Assembly (NCBI GenBank): GCA_002691345.1
Contig: NZHI01000005.1
Span: 1 to 9,284 of the forward strand
Direction: 5' to 3'
DNA length: 9,284 nt
From: Synechococcus sp. MED650
GTDB lineage: Bacteria; Cyanobacteriota; Cyanobacteriia; PCC-6307; Cyanobiaceae
The notes under the pieces were generated by a model that was not told where the DNA came from, did not search any database, and worked only from the letters and a program-made list of their open reading frames with translations. Both the position numbers and the translations under genes were made by a program. The number at the start of each line of letters is the position of its first letter. Positions within the stretch are counted from its first letter, which is position 1. Below are positions 1 through 6,408 of the stretch, piece by piece.

Positions 1-1008
1 GGTGCTCAGCTCGGGGCCCCGGGCCAGGGGGTGCAGCACGATCGCCTCCGGCTTGAACGGCAGATCCCGGGTGAGACGAAATCCACCGCCGTGCACCTCA
101 TAGCTGTCGCCAACCCAGGCGATCGCATTGATGTAAACGACATCGAGATCGGGAATTTCAGCAGCCAGATCTGAACTGCAGCGGATGGTTACACCGCTCG
201 CTTCCAGCTCCTCCAGCTGACCTGGATCAAACAAAGGCGCCTCTGACTCGACCCCTGCCGCATGAATCACCACCACCTCCTCAAGGATCTGAGGGAATTT
301 GCTGAGGATCCGCAGCAATGAACGCACAGTGCGCATCCGCGAGGGCAAACCGATCACCCCGATGCGGATCCGATCCTTGGGCGAGACCTCTTTGGAAGCA
401 AGGCTTGGACGCCACTTGAACATCGTGTAGAGATCCGCCATCGCCTGCGTCGGATGCTCGTCAATGCCATTGCCGGCATTGATGATCGGAATCCGAAGAG
501 TCGAAGTCATGGCGTAAACAGCTTCCGGATTGCTGTCGCGCAACACCACACAGTCGCCGTAGTTGTTGAACATGTGCGCCACGTCTTCCAGCGACTCCCC
601 CTTGGCGATCCCGGTGGTGCTGCGGTCGGTGATGTTGATCGAATCGCCGCCAAGGCGATGCCAGGCGCTGTCGAAGGAGAGGCGTGTGCGCGTGCTGGGC
701 TCGTAGAACGCGTTGATCAGAATTTTGCCCGTGAGCGGCGTGTTATGCCGGCAATAACGGTCTGGGTTGCTCTCGAATTTCGCCGCCAATCGAAACAGCT
801 GCAGCAGAGTTTCAGAGCGAAATGCCTGAATCGACACCACGTGCTGATCGACCAGATCCAACAGCGGCTCACCATCTTCAGCGATGGCAGCCAGAAGCTC
901 CTGAGGCTGGTTGTGGCCGAACACGTCGGGACCCATCGGCCGGAAGCGGAGCGGCGCCGCTACCTCCTCAATCACTGCTGTGTTGGCTTGTGCCATAGGC
1001 AATTGCAT
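1..1008 (-). CDS. Aspartate/ornithine carbamoyltransferase-superfamily enzyme, 3' end outside window
   Basis: There are 336 open codons, cut by the left edge. It should transfer the carbamoyl group of carbamoyl phosphate to an amino group. Seen: the carbamoyl-phosphate signature STRTR at residues 105-109, a loop with K136 (GIAKGES), R157, HPTQ at 185-188 (as in aspartate rather than ornithine enzymes, which have HPCQ), and RTVRSL around 226-231. Odd: the second-substrate half differs from PyrB. Where E. coli PyrB has the TRVQ-type 230s loop (its R229 and Q231), this protein reads INAIAWVGDS (293-302), and the HPLPR motif is HPLAR (326-330). I therefore doubt that it is the biosynthetic aspartate transcarbamylase, although automatic annotation may say so. 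The N-terminal stretch of about 50 residues before the first domain is longer than in PyrB. An in-frame stop lies upstream. ATG 1008 is chosen; GTG 1014 and ATG 996 are alternatives, and none has a clear ribosome binding site. Confidence 0.85.
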   Translation of the reverse strand, partial: MQLPMAQANTAVIEEVAAPLRFRPMGPDVFGHNQPQELLAAIAEDGEPLLDLVDQHVVSIQAFRSETLLQLFRLAAKFESNPDRYCRHNTPLTGKILINAFYEPSTRTRLSFDSAWHRLGGDSINITDRSTTGIAKGESLEDVAHMFNNYGDCVVLRDSNPEAVYAMTSTLRIPIINAGNGIDEHPTQAMADLYTMFKWRPSLASKEVSPKDRIRIGVIGLPSRMRTVRSLLRILSKFPQILEEVVVIHAAGVESEAPLFDPGQLEELEASGVTIRCSSDLAAEIPDLDVVYINAIAWVGDSYEVHGGGFRLTRDLPFKPEAIVLHPLARGPELST

Positions 1009-1011
1009 TGA

Positions 1012-1034
1012 CACTCGGCTTGCCGAAGCGAGTG
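1012..1034 (-). promoter_or_regulatory. Stem-loop immediately before the carbamoyltransferase start
   Basis: Read in the mRNA direction, CACTC GCTT / CGGC / AAGC C GAGTG forms a 9-bp stem with one bulged C and a four-base loop, ending 3 nt before ATG 1008. It would cover the normal ribosome binding region, so it could control initiation or mark a protein-binding dyad. No U-run follows, so it is not a standard terminator. The pairing is seen; the function is inferred. Confidence 0.45.
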
Positions 1035-1104
1035 CTTGTGCCGTGAATCACATCTTCCCTCGCTAACAACGGACGCGGACGGACGTCCAGACCCACACAA
1101 GTTC

Positions 1105-1132
1105 TTCATACAACCGCCCCCAAAATGGTCAA
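1105..1132 (-). promoter_or_regulatory. Candidate sigma-70 promoter for the carbamoyltransferase gene
   Basis: On the minus strand TTGACC (1132-1127) and TATGAA (1110-1105) are separated by 16 bp, giving a predicted start near 1098 and a leader of about 90 nt before ATG 1008. A loose NtcA-like half-match (GTA-N8-GAC) overlaps the -35 element, but its distance to the -10 is shorter than usual. The match is by eye only. Confidence 0.35.
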
Positions 1133-1140
1133 CATGAATA

Positions 1141-1172
1141 CAAAAAACTCAAAAACCGTTCACACCGAACAT
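1141..1172 (-). terminator. Possible weak terminator after the symporter unit
   Basis: Just after the stop of the 48-residue gene, the minus strand has a short stem GTTC/GAAC with a five-base loop (G·U extendable) followed by two T-rich runs (GGTTTTTGAGTTTTTTG). The stem is short for an intrinsic terminator, so termination may be partial or absent, and the carbamoyltransferase gene may be co-transcribed. Confidence 0.25.
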
Positions 1173-1319
1173 TCACCAGACGCGTCCATTTCTCCACTCA
1201 ACCCACCAGATCAATAACAACGCGAACACAGAACAGATGAGCGCTATTTGACTTCCCACCAGAACCAGACCGAACCAGTGTTGATCCACCAGAACCGTGA
1301 GCAGCAACGACATGACCAT
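1173..1319 (-). CDS. Small membrane protein of 48 residues, coupled to the symporter
   Basis: I do not recognise this protein by family. It has one strongly hydrophobic segment at about residues 16-40 (centred on ALICSVFALLLIWW), a short N-terminus with a weaker hydrophobic stretch, and a basic Trp-containing tail (EWRNGRVW). The start ATG lies 5 nt after the symporter stop codon. The strong ribosome binding site GGAGGAGGGG is formed by the last codons of the symporter and sits 8 nt before the ATG, which argues strongly that the gene is real and translated after the symporter. Several sodium:solute symporters have small membrane partners encoded beside them (YjcH with ActP, YhdT with PanF). 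Those lie upstream and are larger, so this is an analogy, not homology. The inferred role is an accessory subunit or stabiliser of the transporter. A second Met codon at 1313 is a less well placed start. Confidence 0.65.
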   Translation of the reverse strand: MVMSLLLTVLVDQHWFGLVLVGSQIALICSVFALLLIWWVEWRNGRVW

Positions 1320-1324
1320 GGCGT

Positions 1325-2755
1325 TCACCCCTCCTCCTTCAGGAGATTGAAATCAAACCGTTCCGGTTGCCAGCGACTGCCCACCACCATCACGACCGCC
1401 GAAACCGCCGCGGAGAACACCGCCGCGCAATAGGGAGCAATCAGAACGTAGGCCGTCAGTCCGACGGCACTGCCTGCCACCATGGCGACAATCGCTGCCG
1501 AACGATTGGCGGACGGCCAGTAAAGACCGCACGCCACAGGCCAGACCGTGGAGGCCACCAACGCACCGGTGAAGAACAACACCGACGCCAAGGAATCCAG
1601 CCGCGGCCAGGACAGCGCCAAGGTGACCACGGCCAGGCCAACCACCATCTGCCGGGCCGCCTGCTTGAGCTGCGCATCGCTCGCCTGCGGACGCAGCAGA
1701 CGGAAATAGACGTCTTCCGCCAGCAGATCCGCGGTGGAGGCCAACAGGGAATCCAAGGTGGAGGTCAGTGACGCGAAGACCACCACAAACACAAGTGCCG
1801 CCCCACCCGAACCGAGCAGATCCGCTGCCATCACAGGGAACACCATGTTCACCTGCTCCAGCGGCAGGTCCCTGGCCAACGCCACCAGTCCGATCGATCC
1901 CGTCACGAGCGGGACACTCATCCAGGCCAATCCCCCCAAGACAAAGGATGTCATCACCACACTGCGGCGGCTGGCAAACACCCGCGACCACCAGATGTTG
2001 TTGTGAAAGACCTCACCCATCGAGAACAGGGCGGAATTCCAGGCGATCAACAGACCGGCGGGGAGCAGCAGATCAAGCCGATCGGGATGCGCGGCGATCA
2101 AACGGGAATGCACCTCCGGCATCGGGAACTGACGAAAGGCCAGCACCGCCACCACCGCCAGCAGCACCATGATCAGCAGCGATTGGATGAAATCGGTTCC
2201 AATCACGGCCCGCATCCCCCCAAACAACGTGTAGACCGTCGCAACGCCGATCACCACCACCATGCCCACGTGGTAGTCGAACCCTGAGAGCGCCTGAAGC
2301 AACAGGCCGGCCCCCATGGCCTGGGTCATCAAAAAACCAAGCGTGTAAACAGCGGTGATCACCATGAACACCCACCAGGCCAAGCGTCCGTAGCGGAGCC
2401 GAATGAAATCGCCACTGGTGCGCCCGTTGGGCATCAACTGCTTGATGCGTGAAGCCAGCGGCGCAAACAGAATCAGCCCCAGACCGGCCAGGGCATAACT
2501 GAACATGCCCCAGAGGCCTGTTCTGTAACCGAATTCCGGCGCCAGAAGGGTGGTGTTGCCCGTCACCCACGACGCCATCAGGGTGGCCGTGCTCAAGGCC
2601 AAGCCGATGTTGCGGCCCGCCAGCATGAAATCATCTGCATCACCGTTGCCGCGGCGGCCCCAGGCCATCCCCAGAGCGATCCACAACACGGAGAACAGCA
2701 CCACAAGCGCCCATGCGATCCCCGGCGCCAGAAAGGGGGCAGCGTCAGCGGACAT
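1325..2755 (-). CDS. Sodium:solute symporter (SSS family), substrate unknown
   Basis: This is a 476-residue inner-membrane carrier expected to couple Na+ entry to uptake of a small organic solute. Seen: about 13 hydrophobic segments across the whole length, and the family signature YTLFGGMRA at residues 175-183 with a hydrophobic run before it. A Ser/Thr-rich SLTSTLDSLLAST stretch at 329-341 sits where the family places its sodium site. GRTSGDFIRLRYG (111-123) and AGRN (46-49) are also typical. The length is normal for the family. The start is ATG 2755, because GGGGAG lies 6 nt upstream; an in-frame GTG at 2773 has no such support. The start overlaps the end of the 41-residue gene, and the stop is 5 nt before the 48-residue gene. 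The substrate cannot be read from the sequence. The nearby carbamoyltransferase and nitrogen genes make a nitrogenous solute such as urea, an amino acid or a related compound plausible, but this is only inference. Confidence 0.88.
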   Translation of the reverse strand: MSADAAPFLAPGIAWALVVLFSVLWIALGMAWGRRGNGDADDFMLAGRNIGLALSTATLMASWVTGNTTLLAPEFGYRTGLWGMFSYALAGLGLILFAPLASRIKQLMPNGRTSGDFIRLRYGRLAWWVFMVITAVYTLGFLMTQAMGAGLLLQALSGFDYHVGMVVVIGVATVYTLFGGMRAVIGTDFIQSLLIMVLLAVVAVLAFRQFPMPEVHSRLIAAHPDRLDLLLPAGLLIAWNSALFSMGEVFHNNIWWSRVFASRRSVVMTSFVLGGLAWMSVPLVTGSIGLVALARDLPLEQVNMVFPVMAADLLGSGGAALVFVVVFASLTSTLDSLLASTADLLAEDVYFRLLRPQASDAQLKQAARQMVVGLAVVTLALSWPRLDSLASVLFFTGALVASTVWPVACGLYWPSANRSAAIVAMVAGSAVGLTAYVLIAPYCAAVFSAAVSAVVMVVGSRWQPERFDFNLLKEEG

Positions 2756-2870
2756 TGGCTGCTCCCCGATCACGGCAGCGGAGATGACCCGAAAGAATCA
2801 TCACCACCGTGGCCAGGGTGACCATTCCACCGAGAGCAAAAATCAGGCGTGCCCAGAGCACTTCTTCCAT
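2745..2870 (-). CDS. Small membrane protein of 41 residues, overlapping the symporter start
   Basis: I do not recognise the family. The predicted protein begins MEEVLWARLIFALGG, has a single hydrophobic helix at about residues 8-28 and ends in a short Arg-rich tail (HLRCRDRG). Its stop TGA lies inside the first codons of the symporter, so the two genes overlap by 11 nt (2745-2755). The ribosome binding site of the symporter (GGGGAG) lies within this reading frame. That layout is typical of translational coupling and supports a real gene. The ribosome binding site of the small gene itself is weak (AAGG about 13 nt before the ATG). It is the first gene of the minus-strand unit and faces the divergent ATP-grasp operon. 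The inferred role is a partner or chaperone of the symporter, or a leader whose translation opens the symporter start. No function is claimed. Confidence 0.6.
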   Translation of the reverse strand: MEEVLWARLIFALGGMVTLATVVMILSGHLRCRDRGAANVR

Positions 2871-3071
2871 GGCAACCACCGCCTTGGAGTCAACCTATAG
2901 ATAAGCAAAACGAACAATCAGGCTTGCGTTGGTGACCCGATTCGCGTGCCTATGGATACTCAAATTCCATGTGCACAGCACATTCCGGCACCAATTTGCG
3001 GAATGTGTAGCAAGCACAACCGGAGGGGGGATCGGCTGAGTTTTTGGATGCCACCCATCAATGGTTTTCGG
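2871..3071. promoter_or_regulatory. Divergent intergenic region between the symporter unit and the ATP-grasp operon
   Basis: About 200 bp, more AT-rich than its flanks, must hold promoters for both directions. A palindromic-looking CTATAG stretch at about 2895-2900 could supply -10 elements on either strand, but I found no convincing -35 partner. A strong inverted repeat lies at 2979-3007 and a purine run (GGAGGGGGGA) at about 3022-3031. Reading the ATP-grasp frame from GTG 2946 is possible, but gives an N-terminal extension that does not look like the family, so I treat this stretch as non-coding. Confidence 0.5.
2979..3007. repeat. Perfect 9-bp inverted repeat in the ATP-grasp leader
   Basis: CACATTCCG (2979-2987) and CGGAATGTG (2999-3007) are exact reverse complements separated by 11 bases. 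This is either a DNA dyad for a regulator or an RNA hairpin in the leader of the downstream operon, ending 64 nt before ATG 3072. No T-run follows, so a terminator is unlikely. Confidence 0.6.
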
Positions 3072-4547
3072 ATGTTCACCGACTACAAACCCTCAGTCGG
3101 CTACGACGAATATTTCTGCAATAGCACCCATGCACCCCGAGCTGATCTCGCCCCGCTGCTGAGCTCCCTTGGGCACATGGGGCTGCCTGAACTGAACCGA
3201 AGCCATGCTTCCGCCAGCAATCTTCTGCGACGCCTTGGTGCCACGTTCCGCCTCAATGATTCCGGCCTCCGCGGTAGCGAACGAATCCTCCCCTTCGATC
3301 CACTTCCCCGGCTGATCAGCCGCAAAGACTGGGCCACCCTTGAGCGCGGATTACTGCAGCGGCTGGAGGCCATCGACTGCTTCCTGGCCGACGTCTACGG
3401 CCCTCAACAAATTCTCAACGACGGCGTCATTCCCCGGGAAGACGTGGAGAGCTCATCCGGCTGGCGACCGCAGATGCAAGACATCACCCTGCCACTCAAC
3501 CGGTGGTGCCATATCTCCGGTCTGGATCTGATCCGGGATGGCGAAGGCACTTGGCGGGTACTCGAAGACAACCTGCGCTGTCCTTCCGGTGTGGCGTATT
3601 TCCTTGAAAACCGCCGAGTGATGAAACGACTGTTCCCCAACTTGTTTGAGGGGCGGATCGTCAGGCCCATTGACGACTATCCCTCCCACCTGCTGCGCAC
3701 ACTGCAGGATTTGGCTCCCTGGAGTGATACGCCGCGGGTGGTGATCCTGACGCCTGGGGTGTTCAACAGCGCCTACTTCGAGCACAGCTATCTGGCCCAG
3801 CAGATGGGCATTCCACTGGTGGAAGGCCGTGATCTGATCTGCGAAGACGGACGCGTATGGCTACGCAGCACCAACGGCCTGAAACCGGTGGATGTGCTCT
3901 ACCGACGCATTGACGACGATTTCCTTGACCCAACCGTGTTCCGTCGTGACTCGATGTTGGGCGTGCCGGGTTTGATCGACGTGCTGCGTAATGGACGGGT
4001 GGCGATCGCCAACGCACCTGGCACGGGGGTCGCCGACGACAAACTGATCTACGCCCACGTACCGGCGATGATCCGCTACTACCTCGATCAGGAGCCGATC
4101 ATCGAGAACGTGCGCACCTATCTCTGCGCTCGTCCGGATGATTGCCGCTTTGTGCTGGAGCATCTCGAGCAGCTGGTGGTGAAATCTGTCGCTGAGGCTG
4201 GCGGCTACGGAATGCTGATTGGGCCACAGGCAAGCCGTGCAGAGCTAGCGGACTTCGACACCAAGATTCGAGCTAACCCACGGAACTTCATCGCCCAGCC
4301 CACACTGCAACTTTCAACGGTTCCATCTCTCAGCGAGGGAGAGCTCTACCCGTGCCACGTGGACCTTCGGCCCTATGTGCTTCGGGGTCGCACACCCTGG
4401 ATCAGCCCCGGTGGTCTGACCCGAGTGGCGCTCAAACGCGGTTCTCTGGTGGTGAACTCATCCCAGGGTGGCGGCTGTAAGGACACCTGGATCGTTGATG
4501 AGCAACATGCCGGAGTTGATCAACAACGGGAGGCCGTGCCGTGCTGA
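3072..4547 (+). CDS. Circularly permuted ATP-grasp type 2 protein (DUF404/DUF407)
   Basis: A 491-residue protein, normal length for the family, likely cytoplasmic. ATP-grasp enzymes activate a carboxylate as acyl phosphate and join it to an amine, so this one should form an amide or peptide bond; substrates are unknown. Seen, in order: the typical start VGYDEYF (9-15), LEDNLRCPSGVAYFLENR (164-181), VVILTPGVFNSAYFEH (223-238), YRRIDDDFLDP (277-287), GTGVADDK (317-324), VVKSVAEAGGYGMLIGP (369-385), IAQPTLQLSTVPSL (407-420), CHVDLRPYVL (428-437), and PGGLTRVAL (446-454) with SSQGGGCKDTW (463-473). All expected motifs are intact. The start at 3072 is chosen because the family pattern begins there; ATG 3048 and GTG 2946 are alternatives, and no candidate has a well-spaced ribosome binding site. 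Its stop overlaps the next gene by 7 nt. Confidence 0.92.
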   Translation: MFTDYKPSVGYDEYFCNSTHAPRADLAPLLSSLGHMGLPELNRSHASASNLLRRLGATFRLNDSGLRGSERILPFDPLPRLISRKDWATLERGLLQRLEAIDCFLADVYGPQQILNDGVIPREDVESSSGWRPQMQDITLPLNRWCHISGLDLIRDGEGTWRVLEDNLRCPSGVAYFLENRRVMKRLFPNLFEGRIVRPIDDYPSHLLRTLQDLAPWSDTPRVVILTPGVFNSAYFEHSYLAQQMGIPLVEGRDLICEDGRVWLRSTNGLKPVDVLYRRIDDDFLDPTVFRRDSMLGVPGLIDVLRNGRVAIANAPGTGVADDKLIYAHVPAMIRYYLDQEPIIENVRTYLCARPDDCRFVLEHLEQLVVKSVAEAGGYGMLIGPQASRAELADFDTKIRANPRNFIAQPTLQLSTVPSLSEGELYPCHVDLRPYVLRGRTPWISPGGLTRVALKRGSLVVNSSQGGGCKDTWIVDEQHAGVDQQREAVPC

Positions 4548-5536
4548 GCCGGGTTGCCGACTCCCTCTACTGGATCAACCGCTATCTGGAACGGGCTGAA
4601 AACATTTCCCGCTTTGTTGAGGTGAGCGAGGCGATGGCCTTGGATTGTCCACCCGGCAGTGCCGAACCCTGGCTTCCCTTGGTGGAGGCCACTGGTGACC
4701 GCCAAAGCTTCGATCAGGCCTACCCCTCGAAAACCCCCAGGGATGTGATCCGCTTCCTCCTGCTGGATCGGGACAACCCCAACAGCATCGTGAGCTGCAT
4801 CGCCATGGCCCGCGAAAACGCCCGCCAGATCCGCGATGTGATCACCACGGAGATGTGGGAACAGATCAATGATCTGCATTGGAGCCTCCAGGACGGAGAA
4901 GCGATCTGGCAAGAACCGGCTCAGGAGCAGCTCCGGATCATTCGGCGCGGTTGCCAAATCTTCTACGGGATCACGGATGTCACTCTCAGCCGGGATCTGA
5001 GCTGGATGTTCAGCCAGTTGGGGCGAATGATCGAACGCGCCGACAAGACATCGCGGATTCTCGATGTGAAGTACTTCCTGCTGCTGCCGACGCCGGAAGA
5101 GGTGGGTGGAGTGCTGGATGAGCTGCAATGGATCACCCTGCTGCGCACCGCTGGGGCTTATCAGATGTACCGACAGAGCGTGCAGCAGGCGATCAGCCCA
5201 AGCTCCGTGGCACGATTTCTTCTCCTGGATCCGATCTTTCCGAGATCCGTCCGCTACTGCCTGCAGGGAATCAACGAGACCCTGCAACAGATCCAGCAAC
5301 AACCGGTGGTAGGACCACCAGATGACCTCGACTGCTTGCGCGGGCAGTTGCTGGCCCGCTGGAGTTACGTGCGCATCGACAGCCTGATCGACTCCGGCCT
5401 CCACGAGGCAATTGACCAGCTGCAGCGAGACCTCAACCGGCTCCATAGCCTGATCCAAAACCGCTACTTCACCAGCGCCGACCTCCGCTCCACCCCTGCC
5501 GATCCCGCATGCGCGCTCGAATCGTTCACAGCCTGA
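4541..5536 (+). CDS. Alpha-E domain protein (DUF403)
   Basis: A 331-residue, largely alpha-helical protein without signal peptide or membrane segment. Seen: the family start LSRVADSLYWINRYLERAEN (2-21), the conserved block ARENARQIRD (90-99) followed by TTEMWEQIN (102-110), and MFSQLGRMIERADKTSRILDVKY (156-178). These Glu/Arg/Asp-rich repeats give the domain its name. Its chemical role is unknown. It is nearly always encoded beside the permuted ATP-grasp protein and is presumed to work with it. The start is GTG 4541: GGGAGG lies 7 nt upstream, and the start overlaps the preceding stop (GTGCTGA), so translation is probably coupled. The last 28 nt overlap the transglutaminase gene. Identification by family motifs is firm; the function is open. 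Confidence 0.92.
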   Translation: MLSRVADSLYWINRYLERAENISRFVEVSEAMALDCPPGSAEPWLPLVEATGDRQSFDQAYPSKTPRDVIRFLLLDRDNPNSIVSCIAMARENARQIRDVITTEMWEQINDLHWSLQDGEAIWQEPAQEQLRIIRRGCQIFYGITDVTLSRDLSWMFSQLGRMIERADKTSRILDVKYFLLLPTPEEVGGVLDELQWITLLRTAGAYQMYRQSVQQAISPSSVARFLLLDPIFPRSVRYCLQGINETLQQIQQQPVVGPPDDLDCLRGQLLARWSYVRIDSLIDSGLHEAIDQLQRDLNRLHSLIQNRYFTSADLRSTPADPACALESFTA

Positions 5537-6408
5537 GCTACCGCTACGACGCAGCGGTGACCTTGGGAGAACAGCGGCTCTGCCTGAAGCCCCGAGGCCA
5601 GGGATTTCAGCAGCTTCTCGAGCATCGACTCACCGTGCTGCCGGAACCGCAGCAGCGGCGCGAACTCCTGGCAGCCAGCGGCGATGAAATCGAAAGAATG
5701 CAATTTTTCGGCAGCACCGACCAACTCATCTTCGAAGCATCAAGCCTGGTGGAAACCCGCAGGGCTCCCGCCCTAGAGATCTGCTTCAACGGGATCGAAC
5801 CAGCCTTGCCGTATCCACGCGGTCAATTGAACCCCGATCTTCTGGGGGCCCTGAATGGATGGCTGCCAAATGGCCAACACGAACCTTCAGCCATCGAACT
5901 GACCCAGGAAGCATTGATGGGCTGCAACCAGCAGATGCTGGCCTTTCTGCACCAGCTGATCGCACTGATTCAGGACAGAGTCAAATACACGCAACGTCAT
6001 GTGGGTCCGGCCTGGCCAGCAGGGCGGACCCTGCGGGAACGGATCGGCTCCTGCCGAGACCTGGCGATGCTGATGGTGGCCTGCTGCCGGGTGGTTGGGC
6101 TACCGGCACGTTTCGTGAGCGGCTATCAATTTCAACAACCAGCACCGGAGCAGTACGACCTCCACGCATGGACCGAGGTCTATCTGCCCGGTGCCGGATG
6201 GCGGGGGTTTGATCCCAGTGCTGGACAAGAAGTGGATGATCGCTATGTCGTGCTGGCCACCTCGTCAAAGCCGGAGCTCACCGCCGCTGTCAGCGGCACC
6301 TTCAGTGGTCCAGCCAACACCCGCACTGAACTGTCCTGGACCATTCAGATGAACGACGCCACAGTGAACACACCCGTTGCTGAGGCCAACCTGATTCAGG
6401 CGGCCTGA
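5509..6408 (+). CDS. Transglutaminase-like cysteine protease-fold protein
   Basis: A 299-residue protein with no signal peptide, so probably cytoplasmic. Residues 1-80 match the bacterial transglutaminase-associated N-terminal region (RIVHSLSYRYDAAV, RLCLKPR). The core at about 150-240 carries the Cys-His-Asp triad: GSCRDLA with C182, DLHAWTEVYLPG with H219, and GFDPS with D235. A fold-level call allows peptidase, amidase or acyl-transfer chemistry; bacterial members are rarely transglutaminases in the strict sense. In this neighbourhood it may trim, release or crosslink the product of the ATP-grasp enzyme. The start ATG 5509 lies inside the alpha-E gene and has no clear ribosome binding site, but MRARIVHSLSYRYD is the typical family beginning. 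The 3' end overlaps the convergent cupin gene by 13 bp. Confidence 0.92.
   Translation: MRARIVHSLSYRYDAAVTLGEQRLCLKPRGQGFQQLLEHRLTVLPEPQQRRELLAASGDEIERMQFFGSTDQLIFEASSLVETRRAPALEICFNGIEPALPYPRGQLNPDLLGALNGWLPNGQHEPSAIELTQEALMGCNQQMLAFLHQLIALIQDRVKYTQRHVGPAWPAGRTLRERIGSCRDLAMLMVACCRVVGLPARFVSGYQFQQPAPEQYDLHAWTEVYLPGAGWRGFDPSAGQEVDDRYVVLATSSKPELTAAVSGTFSGPANTRTELSWTIQMNDATVNTPVAEANLIQAA

Noticed and set aside
454..1011. Plus-strand open frame of 185 codons
   Set aside because: It is the antisense of the carbamoyltransferase gene, whose motifs (STRTR, HPTQ) are clear on the minus strand. The plus-strand translation has no recognisable family features.
2946..2959. NtcA-like GTG-N8-TAC upstream of the ATP-grasp operon
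   Set aside because: It has one mismatch to the consensus and no -10 element at the expected distance on either strand; chance matches of this quality are common.
2946..3071. N-terminal extension of the ATP-grasp frame from GTG 2946
   Set aside because: The frame is open, but the family pattern starts at residue M of ATG 3072. The extension lacks low-complexity or conserved features and would run through the 9-bp dyad.
4520..5458. Minus-strand open frame of 312 codons
   Set aside because: It is antisense to the alpha-E gene, which carries all family motifs; long shadow frames are expected in GC-rich DNA.
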